A DNA stretch of 64,000 nucleotides from Platerodrilus igneus (taxonomy: Eukaryota; Arthropoda; Insecta; Coleoptera; Lycidae): positions 868,001 to 932,000 of the forward strand of contig JARFIW010000658.1 in the NCBI GenBank assembly GCA_036346225.1, given 5' to 3'. How positions within the stretch are numbered: position 1 is the first letter of the stretch; each line of letters starts with the position of its first letter. The notes below the pieces were generated by a model that ran no database searches, was not told where the DNA came from, and was given only the letters and a program-made list of their open reading frames with translations. Shown here in pieces: positions 36,030-47,325 of the stretch. The translations under genes and the position numbers were made by a program.

Positions 36030-36745
36030 TTTTAACAACAATGAGTGGTTTAATTTCCAAAGAAGAAAAAGAAAAATATAAAAAACTTCGTTGCAATATT
36101 CACTTACTCTGAAAGGTTTTTCTTCTATCATAATTGAGGGACTCTAAACCGTCTAATCACAGCAATCTTTTTTGATATTATTTTTAGACGAAAGACGGTT
36201 ATTCTACATGGGCCTCTCTTGCACTTGCACCTATTAGATTTTAGTCAAATTATATAAAATTGGGAAATACAATGCCTCGTTTAAATATGATTTCATCACA
36301 GAGTTTAGTGGGTATCCTGTAAAAACACCTAAATTGTATCCTAGTTAGTAAATAAATGTAAATAAAATTTAACCTAAACTTAAGCTCTATTAATATTAAA
36401 TTATTTCAATGTACACACAAATATACTTAAAAAACTTAGTTTCTCACTCTCCTCTGTCCAGGTATTACTAAAAGAAAACTTCTAAAAATACTTTAAATCT
36501 ACTACATCAACAAAGCTATTATCTCTACAAATTTTCCTGTTTCCAACCACGTATCATTTATAATTCCCAATATCTGGAAATCTATCTCATCTTTTCTTTC
36601 TATTCATTCATTGTCCATTCCAAAATATTTTAATATTAATACATACATATTGATTAATATTTTAAATTATAACATAATCTTAAATTTAATCAACTAGTTT
36701 CGTTCGTAAATCATTGATCAATAAAAATAATTACTTTTAGTTTTG
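36030..36745. repeat. AT-rich dispersed repeat, copy 3 of 3
   Basis: GAGGGACTCTAAACCGTCTA then ATCACAGCAATC (about 36143), GACGGTTATTCTAC, AAATTTAACCTAAACTTAAG (about 36366) and CCAGGTATTACTAAAAG match copy 2 in order, with the two copies about 900 bp apart. Tandem placement could reflect local duplication. Confidence 0.65.
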
Positions 36746-36884
36746 TTAATTTCTTATTATACAGGGAGTTTATAAAAGAATTCCTTGATTTAAAGTTTTA
36801 TTTGTACACAGTAAAGTTAAAATAATAGTTATTAAACCTATATAGTATTAAATAAAATTTTCTCAAGTTTTTTTCGATACCTAA

Positions 36885-37300
36885 TAAAATTCTATTAGTG
36901 CACCATTTGTTGCCCTGGTCACGTATAAACGATAATCAGTTTCTTCCCAGGTATTCAGCAGCATATCGGGCGTGACGGATGTTGCAGCTGCAACGATCCT
37001 CTCCGTCAAATGAGCGCTCCGTCTTGTTGGAAGACAATCGGTCTCTTTTCTAGTTCGATATCATCTATCTGTGGAAAAACTTATAGTTCATGCTTTTCAC
37101 AATGAATATCCCCATTAATTGTCTTCTCTGCGAAGATGAAAGTTCCTACGATACGAACATGCATCAATCCACACCAAACATTGACTTTGGGAGAGTCTCG
37201 CAGATGTTCTATGAATTTAAGCGGTGACTCAGACCCCAAATTCTACAGTTGTGTCGGTTGACAGACCCACTTATTTGAAAAGTCGTCTCATCTGAAAACA
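36885..37300 (-). pseudogene. Internally deleted Tc1/mariner-type transposase
   Basis: Minus strand reads FSDETTFQISKWVCQPTQL, then NLGSESPLKFIEHLRDSPKV, NVWCGLMHVRIVGTFIFAEK, DIELEKRPIVFQQDGA and, after a jump, ERIVAAATSVTPDMLLNTWE and ATNGALIEF. Unlike the copy at 7263, the first catalytic Asp is present (SDET), and so is the second (QQDGA). About 60 residues around the third acidic site are missing, so the enzyme is dead. ACAGGGAGTTTATAAAAG near 36760 may be one end; the other end was not found. Confidence 0.85.
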
Positions 37301-37330
37301 TAGCGTTTTATTGGAAGTTCGTTCTTTCCC

Positions 37331-40300
37331 CCACCACTCTCGCTCCAGGGTCATGCACTGGGATCAAATATGAGCAAAACAATCTTGACAATATACTGAA
37401 CTCAAGTTCAAAACCCGAAAATGTATTGTTAGTTTTGTTTTTTAATTGTGATATTTTTAAATCAATGAGTTCTTTTATAATCCCCTGTATAAATACCTTC
37501 CAATTTATATTTTCAAGTGACATGCACATTATAAAGAAGTATGAACATAGCTCAAATCAACTCATCAGTACGCCATCCCCTACCAGTTTTGCTCGTAGTA
37601 CTTCATTTTGATGATGTTTTTGGATTCTCGGCTCGCAAATAACTAATTTGCATGTATTCTACTTAATGGTTTGCGGATACTTAATTCCCCCTCTTTCCCC
37701 TATTGTCAGAGGATTTTGTCATGGTACATTGTTTCTATCGGGTTCATGGAATAAATCCTGACGAAAGTGCTTGTAATATCATGTGATTTACTTAGATTTA
37801 CATTCGTGTTTCCTTCTCAACAATATAAAATAAATACATTGTAAAATATTGTATAAAATGACTGAATAATCGCCAATCTGTTAGTCGTGAATTTTACTAC
37901 TGAGCGTGTGGCATTTTTTACATTGTATAGTAACTATGTATTGAAATTATGAAACATCGAATATAATGAGATAGTGAGATACATATTAATGAATTCATTG
38001 CCAATTCATAATTCTAAAACTTTCTTTAAAATGACATGATACCACTATCAAAGTTTACTGAAATAAATACTAGGTTGACTCTTTTGTGGTTTAAAACATT
38101 TACGACCCTAAGTTCCATTTCAATATGTATGTAATAAAATGAACGATAAGAAGAAGATTTCTTAATTTTATGTGAGTAATACCTAATATTAATATCTTTT
38201 TTTCTTTGTGGTAGATTTTAAATAGGTTACGAACCTGAATTACCTTTAAATATGTATAAAACTAGGCTTTTGTGGTTTCTAAGTTTATGATTTTATCAGA
38301 ACTATTTATTGCAACGCCATGCTTACTGAACACTATTTACACGAATTCAAAATTATAGAGGTACATCAATATTAATTTCTATGATTTAGATTAATCTCCC
38401 CTTTTTGCATTTGGTTTTTATTTCCCGTAAAGCCAAAGCGTTACAAGAACTTTTATCTTGTTTTTTATTGTATCTCAAGTTGTTTTATTCATTGACCGTC
38501 CTATTTCTTTCTTTCCGTACGCTTTCCTAGTCAGTGTATAAAAATGTCATTTATTGAAGAAGAAAAAGAAAGACAATTTTCAAACAGAAAAAATTCCTTA
38601 TATTATTCAGTGTTTGCGGAAAAATACAGGAAGATGAATAAGAAGTACAACTCTAAAACAAAAGGATCTGAAACAAAAAACAACGGAAAGGTATCTAAGC
38701 GTCGTTGCGAAAAATACTTAAGAATTGTTTTACATTAAATAAAGCTATAGTAGCAAAAGAATACAAAAAAGAAATTTTTTGGAATAAATCAAAGATGTCA
38801 AATACAAAAAATATGTTAATGAGCATAGGAGACATTGATCAAATTGAATAACGTAAATGAAGTTTATTTAAGCAAATCTCAAGACCAGAAAGAAGAAATT
38901 CACATAACAAAACATAGCAAGCTAATTAGATAAAGTTATTTTATGTGACATTAACGTTCCCTTTACCAACTTTGCTAAGTGCAAAAACTGCACGCAGAGT
39001 GTCCATTAATGCTTTTTAAAGAAGTATCTCCTTATCTTGAACAATTGTTTTTCAAAATATCTATGCCCTTGAAAAGAACAACAAATCTGTAACTAAATAA
39101 ATACTTTTCTTTACTTTTCCCATCATAGTTCAAAATAAGCACCGCAATTGTTGCTCATTATGACTGCCAATTATTACCTTCACTTGTCGATAAGTTCAAC
39201 CAGGCAGGTATATAGCACTAACTATACTTTCCACTTTTTTGTACAAACTCTTTTTTACAATAACTATTTGAATTCCATAATATGTTTGAAAATTACAAAA
39301 TTTATGCTACAGAGTATAAAATGTTGCTGGAAAATAAAATGCTAACAAGTGGAAACCAGGTCTAACAACAAACCATTTATAAAACAAGTAGGATAAAAGC
39401 TGGTACGTTGCTATAAAGCTCAGTATGTAAAAAAGAGTCGGTGCCCATTTTCATATCGTCACCCTGTCCGAAGTAGGAGTGATCAGAAAAAAACGTTCGT
39501 TTTAATTTTGTTTTTATAAAGGTCGTATATCCATATAAAAGAATTATAAATCTACCACATGTAACATTTACTTAAACCCCTAACATTTATTTATTAAAAT
39601 TATAAGACTTAAATGCTGCGCTATGCTTTTATAACTTTCCGGTTAACAGATTTAGTAACATTTCCTATAAATAAATAATCATTGCATATGTATAAAGCAA
39701 TGTATGGCTCGTTAAATGCGTAAAAAAAGGTTTAAAAAGAGCGGTGGTTTACATCTAAGGGTAAAGGGAAGAAGCGCCACATAGGTAATTACCGGACTCT
39801 CAACCCTTCCTTTTGAATGCATCAGAAATAAAAGACGGATTACTGAAGTATATTCATTAAGCCTTTAAATATATGGGATGCACACTAACGTATGCAAAAG
39901 ACGTGTGTGAAAAAATCACCTCTAAAAAGACGAGTAGGGACATAAAAAATTATAGTACGTTAAAAGTTTTTCTTGGTGTGGTTTTAACCCTTACCTTTTG
40001 TCAACAAATTTTTTTACATGTTGAAAAAATTAGGAAGTTCGTTTGAATTTACATTTATAATTTTTTTTAAATTTCCGGTATGTCTTAAATTTTTTTATTT
40101 TGTTTTCTCTCAGAAGCCGTTACAAAAAATATGTTTAAAAGTTAGTTTTTACAAAACACTTGTCTCTTTCATTGTTGATTTTCATACTCGGTTTTAAGTT
40201 TCCTTTTTCAAAGAGGAAGGAAAGTAATAAGGGAGACTTGAGGATAACGAGACTTTAAATTCATCTCTTTAATGTGAAAATGTAATAATTAGTGAAACAA

Positions 40301-40660
40301 AAATGAAAATAGATTATGTACGAATGACTTGAATAAATCTTACTAAAAACTAGGATAATATGTCTTAAAAAGTAGATGTTTCAAGAAAATAAGAATCGAT
40401 TCATCATATTACTATGGTTGAATTGGCGAAAAATACGTGGGTGAGATGATGACACGAATAAAGATATTTTACTATAATACCAATGGAACTAAGTGTATTA
40501 AGTGATTTTTGCTGCAAATTTCAGTATATTCTCATATTTATTGGCATTTGTGTACTTAATGTTCACAAATTACGTGCTAAATCCAGTCAACTATTTTATT
40601 AATGAACGGGTACCCTTCGCCACATCCAGAACACTAATCATGACTAATATCGATCACTTT
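37331..40660. other. AT-rich DNA with no recognised gene
   Basis: A Lys-rich frame of 64 codons at 38544-38738 starts ATGTCATTTATTGAAGAAGA but resembles no known family and lacks splice or promoter support. No repeats were recognised otherwise. Confidence 0.4.
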
Positions 40661-40668
40661 TTCATCAA

Positions 40669-40984
40669 TCAATTGTGGTTTGATTTTTTCATTACTGAGA
40701 TGGCGTACTTTTCTAATTCTTTTCTCTCAGTCTTTGTGTTCAACTTTTTGACATTTTCTCTCTTCTCCGTGACTACCTCTTTGTTATACACATTCTTCAC
40801 TTTTTCTTTTAAAGCTTTAATATTTTTCTTGGTATTCACTACCGAAGCTAAATTTCTTGTCCTCTTATGTACTGTTTTTATAAGGGCTGGGTTAGGTACC
40901 GGTGAAATATTATTTAATATTATTTCGGGTGTTATGTCGTCATCAGCAGTAACTCGTTGTAACTCGTTTGGGGCTTTGTATTTT
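40669..40984 (-). pseudogene. C-terminal remnant of a pogo/Tigger-like transposase
   Basis: The minus strand has about 105 open codons ending at a TGA at 40669-40671: KYKAPNELQRVTADDDITPE, IILNNISPVPNPALIKTVHK, RTRNLASVVNTKKNIKALKE and KVKNVYNKEVVTEKRENVKK. The order TPE-I, a Pro-rich P-P motif, a basic stretch, then S-V-N-T and a coiled Lys/Glu tail is that of the region after the DDE domain in pogo-like transposases. The catalytic domain is absent: the sequence stops where ACAGGGTGGAGC begins at 40987. The long plus-strand frame here is a Phe-rich shadow of this Lys-rich gene. Confidence 0.6.
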
Positions 40985-40986
40985 AC

Positions 40987-42290
40987 AGGGTGGAGCAGTG
41001 ATACGGTACGGTTTCAGATCTGGCTGACGGGCTTGGCGGAGGGATAGGATGGGACGTGTTCTTGATCGTCTAGACAGATGGAACGTTGGTACAGTGCGTA
41101 GCGCGCGTTCGATGTAAAGGCATATTACAAAAACTCCGATAGTTTTGCTAGTGGGCAACGCGCATTTCGTCGTAAGTTTAATTTACCTCCAAGTGCTCCA
41201 GTGCCATCTTATATAGCTATCACTCTTTGGGTTAGAAACTTGAAAATCACTGCTAGCACAACAAAGAGAAAAGGCTGTAGTGAAAAACAAGCCGTACCCT
41301 GGAGAACATTGATCGTTCGCGATAAGTTTTACAAGAGGTTTCTGAAAATCAGCGAGATGTCACAGCATATAACTTGGTATCAGTAATCGAACATTAAGAA
41401 GGATTTTGAAGGATATCTCCACTACCATTAATACAAGATACAGATAGTGCAAGCCCTAAAACCTCAAGATTGCCAAACGATGTTACGTCTTCTCAGAAAT
41501 GGAAAGAGGATTAACGACTTATGGATGAGCGATGAAGGCCCCTTTCACCTTAGTGGCTTCGTTAACAAGCAGAACTTTAAACATTGGTTCGAAAATCTTC
41601 CACACGATCTCCATGAAAACCTCCATTCAGAAAAGTTACTGTTTGGTCGAAATGTCATCTCGCACCTACTTTTTTGAAAATGAAAAAGGTAACACAGTGA
41701 CAGTAAACTTTGGAAGTTATGCTGAGATGTTGGTAACTTTTGGTCAGCCCGGAATCTATGGATATGATCTTGATGTGTAAATACTCTTCCAGCGAGATGG
41801 TGCCACAAATCATACTGCCAATGTTACAACGGATTTGCTTAGGCTCGCGTTTCCTGGTCGTCTCATCGGCAGAAATGACGACAATCTGTGGTTTGCTCAT
41901 TTACCTGTCTTGAGGGCTACAGACTTTTTCCTTTGGGGTTATCACTAGTCCAAAGTGTTCAATGAAAGTGTTCCAAGAACCAAAGAAGATTTTGAAAGAT
42001 CGAATTCGGTAAAAAAAAATAAGCAATATTCCGTTGGAGATGTTACGCAACACCATGCAAGGATTCACTCACAGACTGCGACTATGTGTGGAAAACAAGG
42101 ACGTCATCTGATTGCTAGGGAAGAAACACTCACTGTGCTACTGTTTTTAACTACGCCAGCACGGGCAGAGTATGTTTTAATTGATATGTTCGTGAAATTA
42201 ATGTCGGAACAACTGGTTAAGAAGGAATTAGGACCTAGGAGGTTCGTCTCTGCAATCATTTGGACGTTGTATTGTGTGTGTTAAAGGAGC
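40987..42290 (+). mobile_element. Tc1/mariner-type element, decayed, edges unclear
   Basis: A left end candidate ACAGGGTGGAGCAGTGATAC lies at 40987 and the transposase runs from about 41105 to 42112. No inverted partner of the left end was found, so the right edge is approximate and the left end may be coincidental. It abuts the pogo-like remnant. Confidence 0.6.
41105..42112 (+). pseudogene. Broken Tc1/mariner-type transposase
   Basis: In order: FDVKAYYKNSDSFASGQRAF and RRKFNLPPSAPVPSYIAITL (helix-turn-helix region, from 41105), VQALKPQDCQTMLR (41445), NDLWMSDEGPFHLSGFVNKQ (41515, first Asp present), LPHDLHENLHSEK, YFFENEKGNTVTVN (41670), FQRDGATNHTANVTTDLLRL (41788, second Asp present), FPGRLIGRN, RATDFFLWG (41918, third acidic site kept) and EMLRNTMQGFTHRLRLCVEN near the end (42030). 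Stops and several frameshifts interrupt it. This is a different subfamily from the copy at 7263 (helix-turn-helix and RRKF style differ). Confidence 0.9.
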
Positions 42291-43919
42291 TGTGTTAGCT
42301 GGAAAGATAGAAAATGGAAATACTAATGGTTTACAGATATATTAAACAGTGAATAGCAGGTGAGCTTTTATATTTGTATATTTTAATTATATACATGTGG
42401 GTTGTTAACACAAACGTTTTGTATTCATGCAGTTAGAAATTAATTAAACGCGAAGTTACTCATTTTGTTAGAAGATGAATTAGCGACGAAACTTGTGTTA
42501 GTTAAATTTAAGCGTGGTGTTATCGTGCAAGAAACTTTGGAGCATTTTAAAATAGTAAGAAATATATACGTATTGATTTTAAATGTAAGTTTTATTAGTG
42601 TTAATTAAAGCACGAAACTAGTATTCTGAATGGATAATGAAATATTTAACGAAAAAGTTGGCATTCAACTGTTTTTATTTTTTTTATCAAGGGCGCTTCC
42701 AGAAATGTGACTCAATATCTGAAACGAGAAAATTGCAGTGATAATATTTAAAATTTTTTAGTAATACCTGGCCAGTTTGAAACTAAGAACTCTGGTTTTT
42801 TAACTAACGTATGTTTGTATTTATATTGCAATTATTTAATGTCAATAGAGGTTAAGTGTAGATTGAATTTTATTTGCATTTATTTAGAAACAACATAGAA
42901 ATTAGGCCATTTTAAAAGAATATCTAGTCATGCCAGTGATGAAGTCGTATTTGGGAGACGCACTTTATTTTACGTCTTGTTTTGAAATGACCAAATTTAA
43001 TGAATGTTTTTACGATACTTTAGAGAAAAGTGATGTATAAATTTAGAAAACAAAAACCAAAGGAGACCTTTTTCGTAATAACCGTCTTCTATCTAGGGGT
43101 AATATCAAAGAGATTGGTGAAACAAGATGGTGACAGTAAAAAAAACCTTTAAGTGTAAGTAAATATTGTAAAATGGTTTGTTTGTAGTTAAACCATTTAA
43201 AATGTTTATATTTCCTGTTTTTATTATTTTTCGCACAGGAACCCACTCCCACATCATTATAGTTACCCGGTTCAATCTTAAATTGTTATGTGATTCCCGC
43301 CCTTTCAGAGCAAATCTAAATTTATAACATAACGCTTAATTTACCCATAACACGTTGTGAAAGTCCGACCTGAAGAATCCGGGGTGGAGTAGCTGCGTAA
43401 TTTTTACCTAGTGCAAGGAATTTGTTAGAAAAGCGTTGTCAGGGATTGGCTCCGAATAGAACGTTTGTAATAGATTATAACATAGTGGAGGGAGGCTGTT
43501 TTGGCTTTATTTCAACAGTTCCGAGCACTTATGCACAGACTACAATTGACTTTTCTAACTCTTTCAGTGCGACTGATTGATGAGTATTGTTTCTGAATTA
43601 GCCGGACACTGATCATGCGGAAAGCAACGTATTGTTGCTGTTCTTACTGGGCATGCAATTTAAACAGGCTACCGGTAGTAGCCTCTGCGCTTCATCGACC
43701 AAACCGCTGACTGCAATAAAGTGTTACGACTGTGGTTATTAGGCCCTCAAAATGCCAAACAATGGAAAAACCAAGACTTATTAAGAAGTATAACAGCGAC
43801 AGTTGCAAACCTCGAGTGTAGTATATCGACAAGTGATTTTCCAGGTTAGGCAATATAAAACCGGTTGCCTCCATTATTTGCAAAGAGTATTTGTGTGTTT
43901 GCGGTCTACACTACAGATT
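42113..43919. other. AT-rich DNA, GC-richer patch at 43340-43640
   Basis: No open frame above 70 codons looks like protein. The patch near 43340-43640 is GC-richer but shows no motif or repeat I recognise. Confidence 0.4.
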
Positions 43920-44428
43920 GCAACTGTGCCCTGTTGTTGGTATTATTGGGTACAGTATCACCTTTTAATCTCCGATTGTGACAGAAGCAAAACTCAACAA
44001 TCAGTCAATCAATTTCTTTTGAAATCTGTCACGTGTTTGCACCTGATTAGGTTAATTTGAAACCGGATACTACGTGTTTGTGAGTTTAAAGTCAGCATTA
44101 AAGTCCAATGTCCAGTCAAAACAGAAACAAGTCCCATCAATCAAACTAGTAACGACATATATCTCTGCTGTAGTATGTTGCACGCACGCTTGTGCTTGAT
44201 AAGACTTGATAAGGCTATCACCAATAGTGTACGTGTAAGTGTTCATTGTCAGCAACACAATTGGCGGAAACGAGTTGTTGCCGGTAACACGTTCCAATGT
44301 TCATTGAAGGCAGAAACAAACCCTATCAATCAGTCTAAAGCAACAACTGTAAAACTCAATTGTAGTCTGTGACAGAAATATTTGCGTTGGATAAGGCGAA
44401 GCCCAAACAAGCTATCGCCACTAGTTTG

Positions 44429-44430
<2 letters not shown>
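43920..44430. repeat. Diverged tandem repeat, about 190-bp unit, 2-3 copies
   Basis: Units share, in order, CCAATGT, AGAAACAAGTCCCATCAATC or AGAAACAAACCCTATCAATC, a TGTAGT block, TTGATAAG or TTGGATAAG, and GCTATCACCAATAGTGT or GCTATCGCCACTAGTTT. These lie at about 44105-44235 and 44295-44430. A weaker third unit precedes them (AACAATCAGTCAATC near 44000). The array runs into the (GT)n tract. Confidence 0.7.

Positions 44431-44432
<2 letters not shown>

Positions 44433-44521
<89 letters not shown>
44433..44521. repeat. (GT)n microsatellite, about 90 bp
   Basis: Uninterrupted GT apart from a single TT at about 44466, ending in TTTTGTGAG. Confidence 0.98.
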
Positions 44522-44524
<3 letters not shown>

Positions 44525-45326
44525 GTGAGAGCTATATAGATGCTGAAATAACGCTTCCTATATGAACCAGAACAGTATCACACTAATATCCCTGTCAGAT
44601 CAGAAAAAAAAATTCGTAAGCTTATGATATTTCTTAAAATCAACCAAACTTACGAAGTAAGTTAGGTTAATAAGATCGCTACGTCGCCGTCGTCGCCGCC
44701 GTCGTCCGTTGCACGTTTTTTTTCGTTTTACAAACATTTGATATATGGATCTTGTTCAGTTTTTTACGCTGATTAAGAATATGCTATCTATTTTTCGATA
44801 TCTCATTTAGTTTTCGAGTTATTCGACTTTAAAGTCGAAATTTTGACTATGATAAACTTCACTCCAGCAAAAAATAAATAAAGTTTTAGGTTAATATCGA
44901 CCTCTTGAGCATATTTTCTCATAGCTCTCATAGCTCCATACCTCCTGAACATATTTTCTCAAAGCACCAATGCTCTAAGTCGAAAGGTTTCCGAGTTATT
45001 CGACATCTTGTTTTTAATGTATATGTAATATTTATATTTTTGATAACAACATATCTGTAAGTTTGGTTAGAAGTTCTGCACATGAGAACTTAGATTTTTT
45101 TAATATGATGATGATAAACGTCATTTGAGGGACATAATTGGGTTAAAAAAAGGAAAACTTTAAAAAAGACCCGTGGCGTTTCTTTAAACAAAAATTAATC
45201 ATATTTTTATTAACAGAAATCTGAACTAGAGCTAATCTTAGAGTTGTTCCTGACTCGTACATTACACAAATTTATTCCTCTTCTCATGAATTAAAACCAT
45301 TTTGCAATATTTCTGCTATCGTGCTA
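44522..45326. other. AT-rich DNA with a short CATAGCTC duplication
   Basis: A (GTCGCC)-like run near 44685 (TCGCCGTCGTCGCCGCCGTC) and a local repeat ATATTTTCTCATAGCTC / CTCATAGCTCC / ATATTTTCTCAAAGC (44910-44965). No gene was recognised. Confidence 0.45.
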
Positions 45327-45621
45327 GTAGCGGTTTCGTTGCTCAGGTATGCGCGTGACTACTGAACCCAATGTCCTGAGATCGAATTCCGACACGGTCC
45401 GCTTGAAAAATGTTAGTCGAGCATTTTTCACAAAAGTACGCCCTTGTTCAGATGAGAGGTAAAATGTAAGTCCCATGTGAGTGTTGTCACGCATGTTAAA
45501 GATTCCTACCTTGCTTTGAACAGCAAGGATTCGGCAAAATTCAAAATTTCTAGGTAATAAACGCGCTTTCTGCCCAACGTAGTGCCTTTGGTCGGAGCAT
45601 TGGAAAATCAAATGTAGTGTT
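45327..45621 (+). mobile_element. tRNA-derived SINE, copy 3 (full length)
   Basis: Head AGTAGCGGTTTCGTTGCTCA (decayed box A), then GAGATCGAATTCCGACACGG (mutated box B), CGCTTGAAAAATG, CAGATGAGAGGTAAAATG, CATGTTAAAGATTCCTACC, and the end GGAGCATTGGAAAATCAAAT plus GTAGTGTT. Same family as copy 1, opposite orientation. Confidence 0.88.
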
Positions 45622-47124
45622 ATACTAACACATTTTTTGACAATTTTTTGTTATAGCCCTTTTAAATTACAGGGTTTTGAATTTGCAATTTTTAAAGCAA
45701 GGTAATACAAAATAGTCCACAATAGACAATTCAGGATATCTCGAGGATAACTTGATTTCTGTATGTAAACTTATCAGTCGATCATCGAAAAGAAGAAGAA
45801 TTTTGTATGAAATGCAATTTTTGTAGACAATGCCCATGGTAATGGTTCAAAACTACGGTCACTTTTGGAAACATATTGGCAGGATAAATGGTAACCACTA
45901 TAAACATACATTAAAATAACAGAAAATTTAGGGCTATTTGGAGAATTTGCAATACGAACTATGCATGGAGAGTTAATTTTTTTATAGGTTGGAAACTATA
46001 TCCATTGTGTGACTGTCAGTAATAAATACTGTTGGAATTTATTGTGAACTCTTGGCCTTATAAAGAGAAAAAGGATTCAAATGTATTTCAAGGAAGGTAA
46101 GATTAGACGACAAAACACGCGAGGCGTGATAGCCAAGAAGTTTGCCCAAAAAAAAACACTCTGTCAGAAGAATAATGTACGCTGAATTTTTCTAAAATTG
46201 CCTGTTTTTGTCAAAGCAGATGTTTTATGATATGCAATCTGAATGCTTCCCAGACTTGAAATTCTACAATTCCTATTTAATACTTTATCAGTATTTCTCA
46301 CCAAATCGTATGGAAATGTTAACGGTGAGTGTTTCAAAAAACATAGTTTGAAGAGCAAAGTATAGGAACATTGCACTTGGTTTCTGCTTTTCTGTGAACT
46401 AAAAATGTGTACGTAGTAAAAGGATACCCACCGAAGAATAAATAAGTCTCAACTTACGACGACTTTTGATTGTCTTCAAAGTTGTGCTTGAGTATATTTA
46501 AAAGGCGAAGGTATCAATGGGAAGGTGTATTAACATTGCATAGGACTACTTTTAGCACACCTGTTATATGTTTATTAATACAGTGTACCTTAAATATCAG
46601 GCAGTGCTCTGCTCGTGGTGTCTAAATATATTTAGTCCCAAAGAAAGTTTGATTGGCACATGAAGTACGTTGCACCGTTGAGCACGAAATGTGCAAGTAC
46701 ACCAATTTTATATTTTGCATGAGCGACTTGTAATAAAGATTCTGAAAAGTACTTGAAGCTCAATACACCAGTTCAAGATGATAGGAGGTAAAAATAGTCT
46801 ATTTCCCTTGCCTGCATTAAATTACTGAAAATTGTCTCTCGATATGAACCAAAATCAGTCAAAGTTTAAGTTCAGTCGGTAATTTTAGATTTTACGATAC
46901 ACAATAAGAACAAAATTACCTAGGGTTGTAGATTTAAAGATGTAAGAATCAGTATACAAATCAAAAGTAACACCAATATGGTTAAAGTTTAACCTTATAC
47001 AAGGATCTAGAATACGTGTGGTCTGGAGTATGAAGGTATTTTTATTGAAGTGCTTTTACCATCAAAATTGCCTTATAACGGAAGAGTTTGTAGCATCCTA
47101 CAGAAATACTGTGCCAAGACATCC
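45622..47124. other. AT-rich DNA, nothing recognised
   Basis: No gene or repeat was recognised between two SINE copies. Confidence 0.4.
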
Positions 47125-47325
47125 CCTACATTGGACTTTCCAATGCTCCACCCAAAGGTACTACATTGGCCAGGAAGCGATTTTTTTTTAACTGGAAATT
47201 TTAAATTTTGCTATACCTTTGCTGTTCCAAGCAAGGTAGAGATTTTCAACGTGCATGGCTTGCCTAACATTTTTCAAGTGGTCCCTGTCGGGAATCAAAC
47301 CCGGAACCTTAGGATTAGTAGCACC
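47125..47325 (-). mobile_element. tRNA-derived SINE, copy 4 (internally deleted)
   Basis: Plus strand: CTACATTGGACTTTCCAATG, GGTACTACATTGGCCAGG, CCAAGCAAGGTAGAGATTTT, CGTGCATGG, then directly CCTAACATTTTTCAAGTGG and TCGGGAATCAAACCCGGAAC (box B region). About 70 bp of the body seen in copy 1 is missing between CATGG and CCTAAC. Head incomplete. Confidence 0.85.

Noticed and set aside
40502..41047. 181-codon Phe/Leu-rich plus-strand frame resembling a membrane protein
   Set aside because: It is the complement of a Lys/Glu-rich minus-strand frame with pogo-like features and has no plausible start context of its own.
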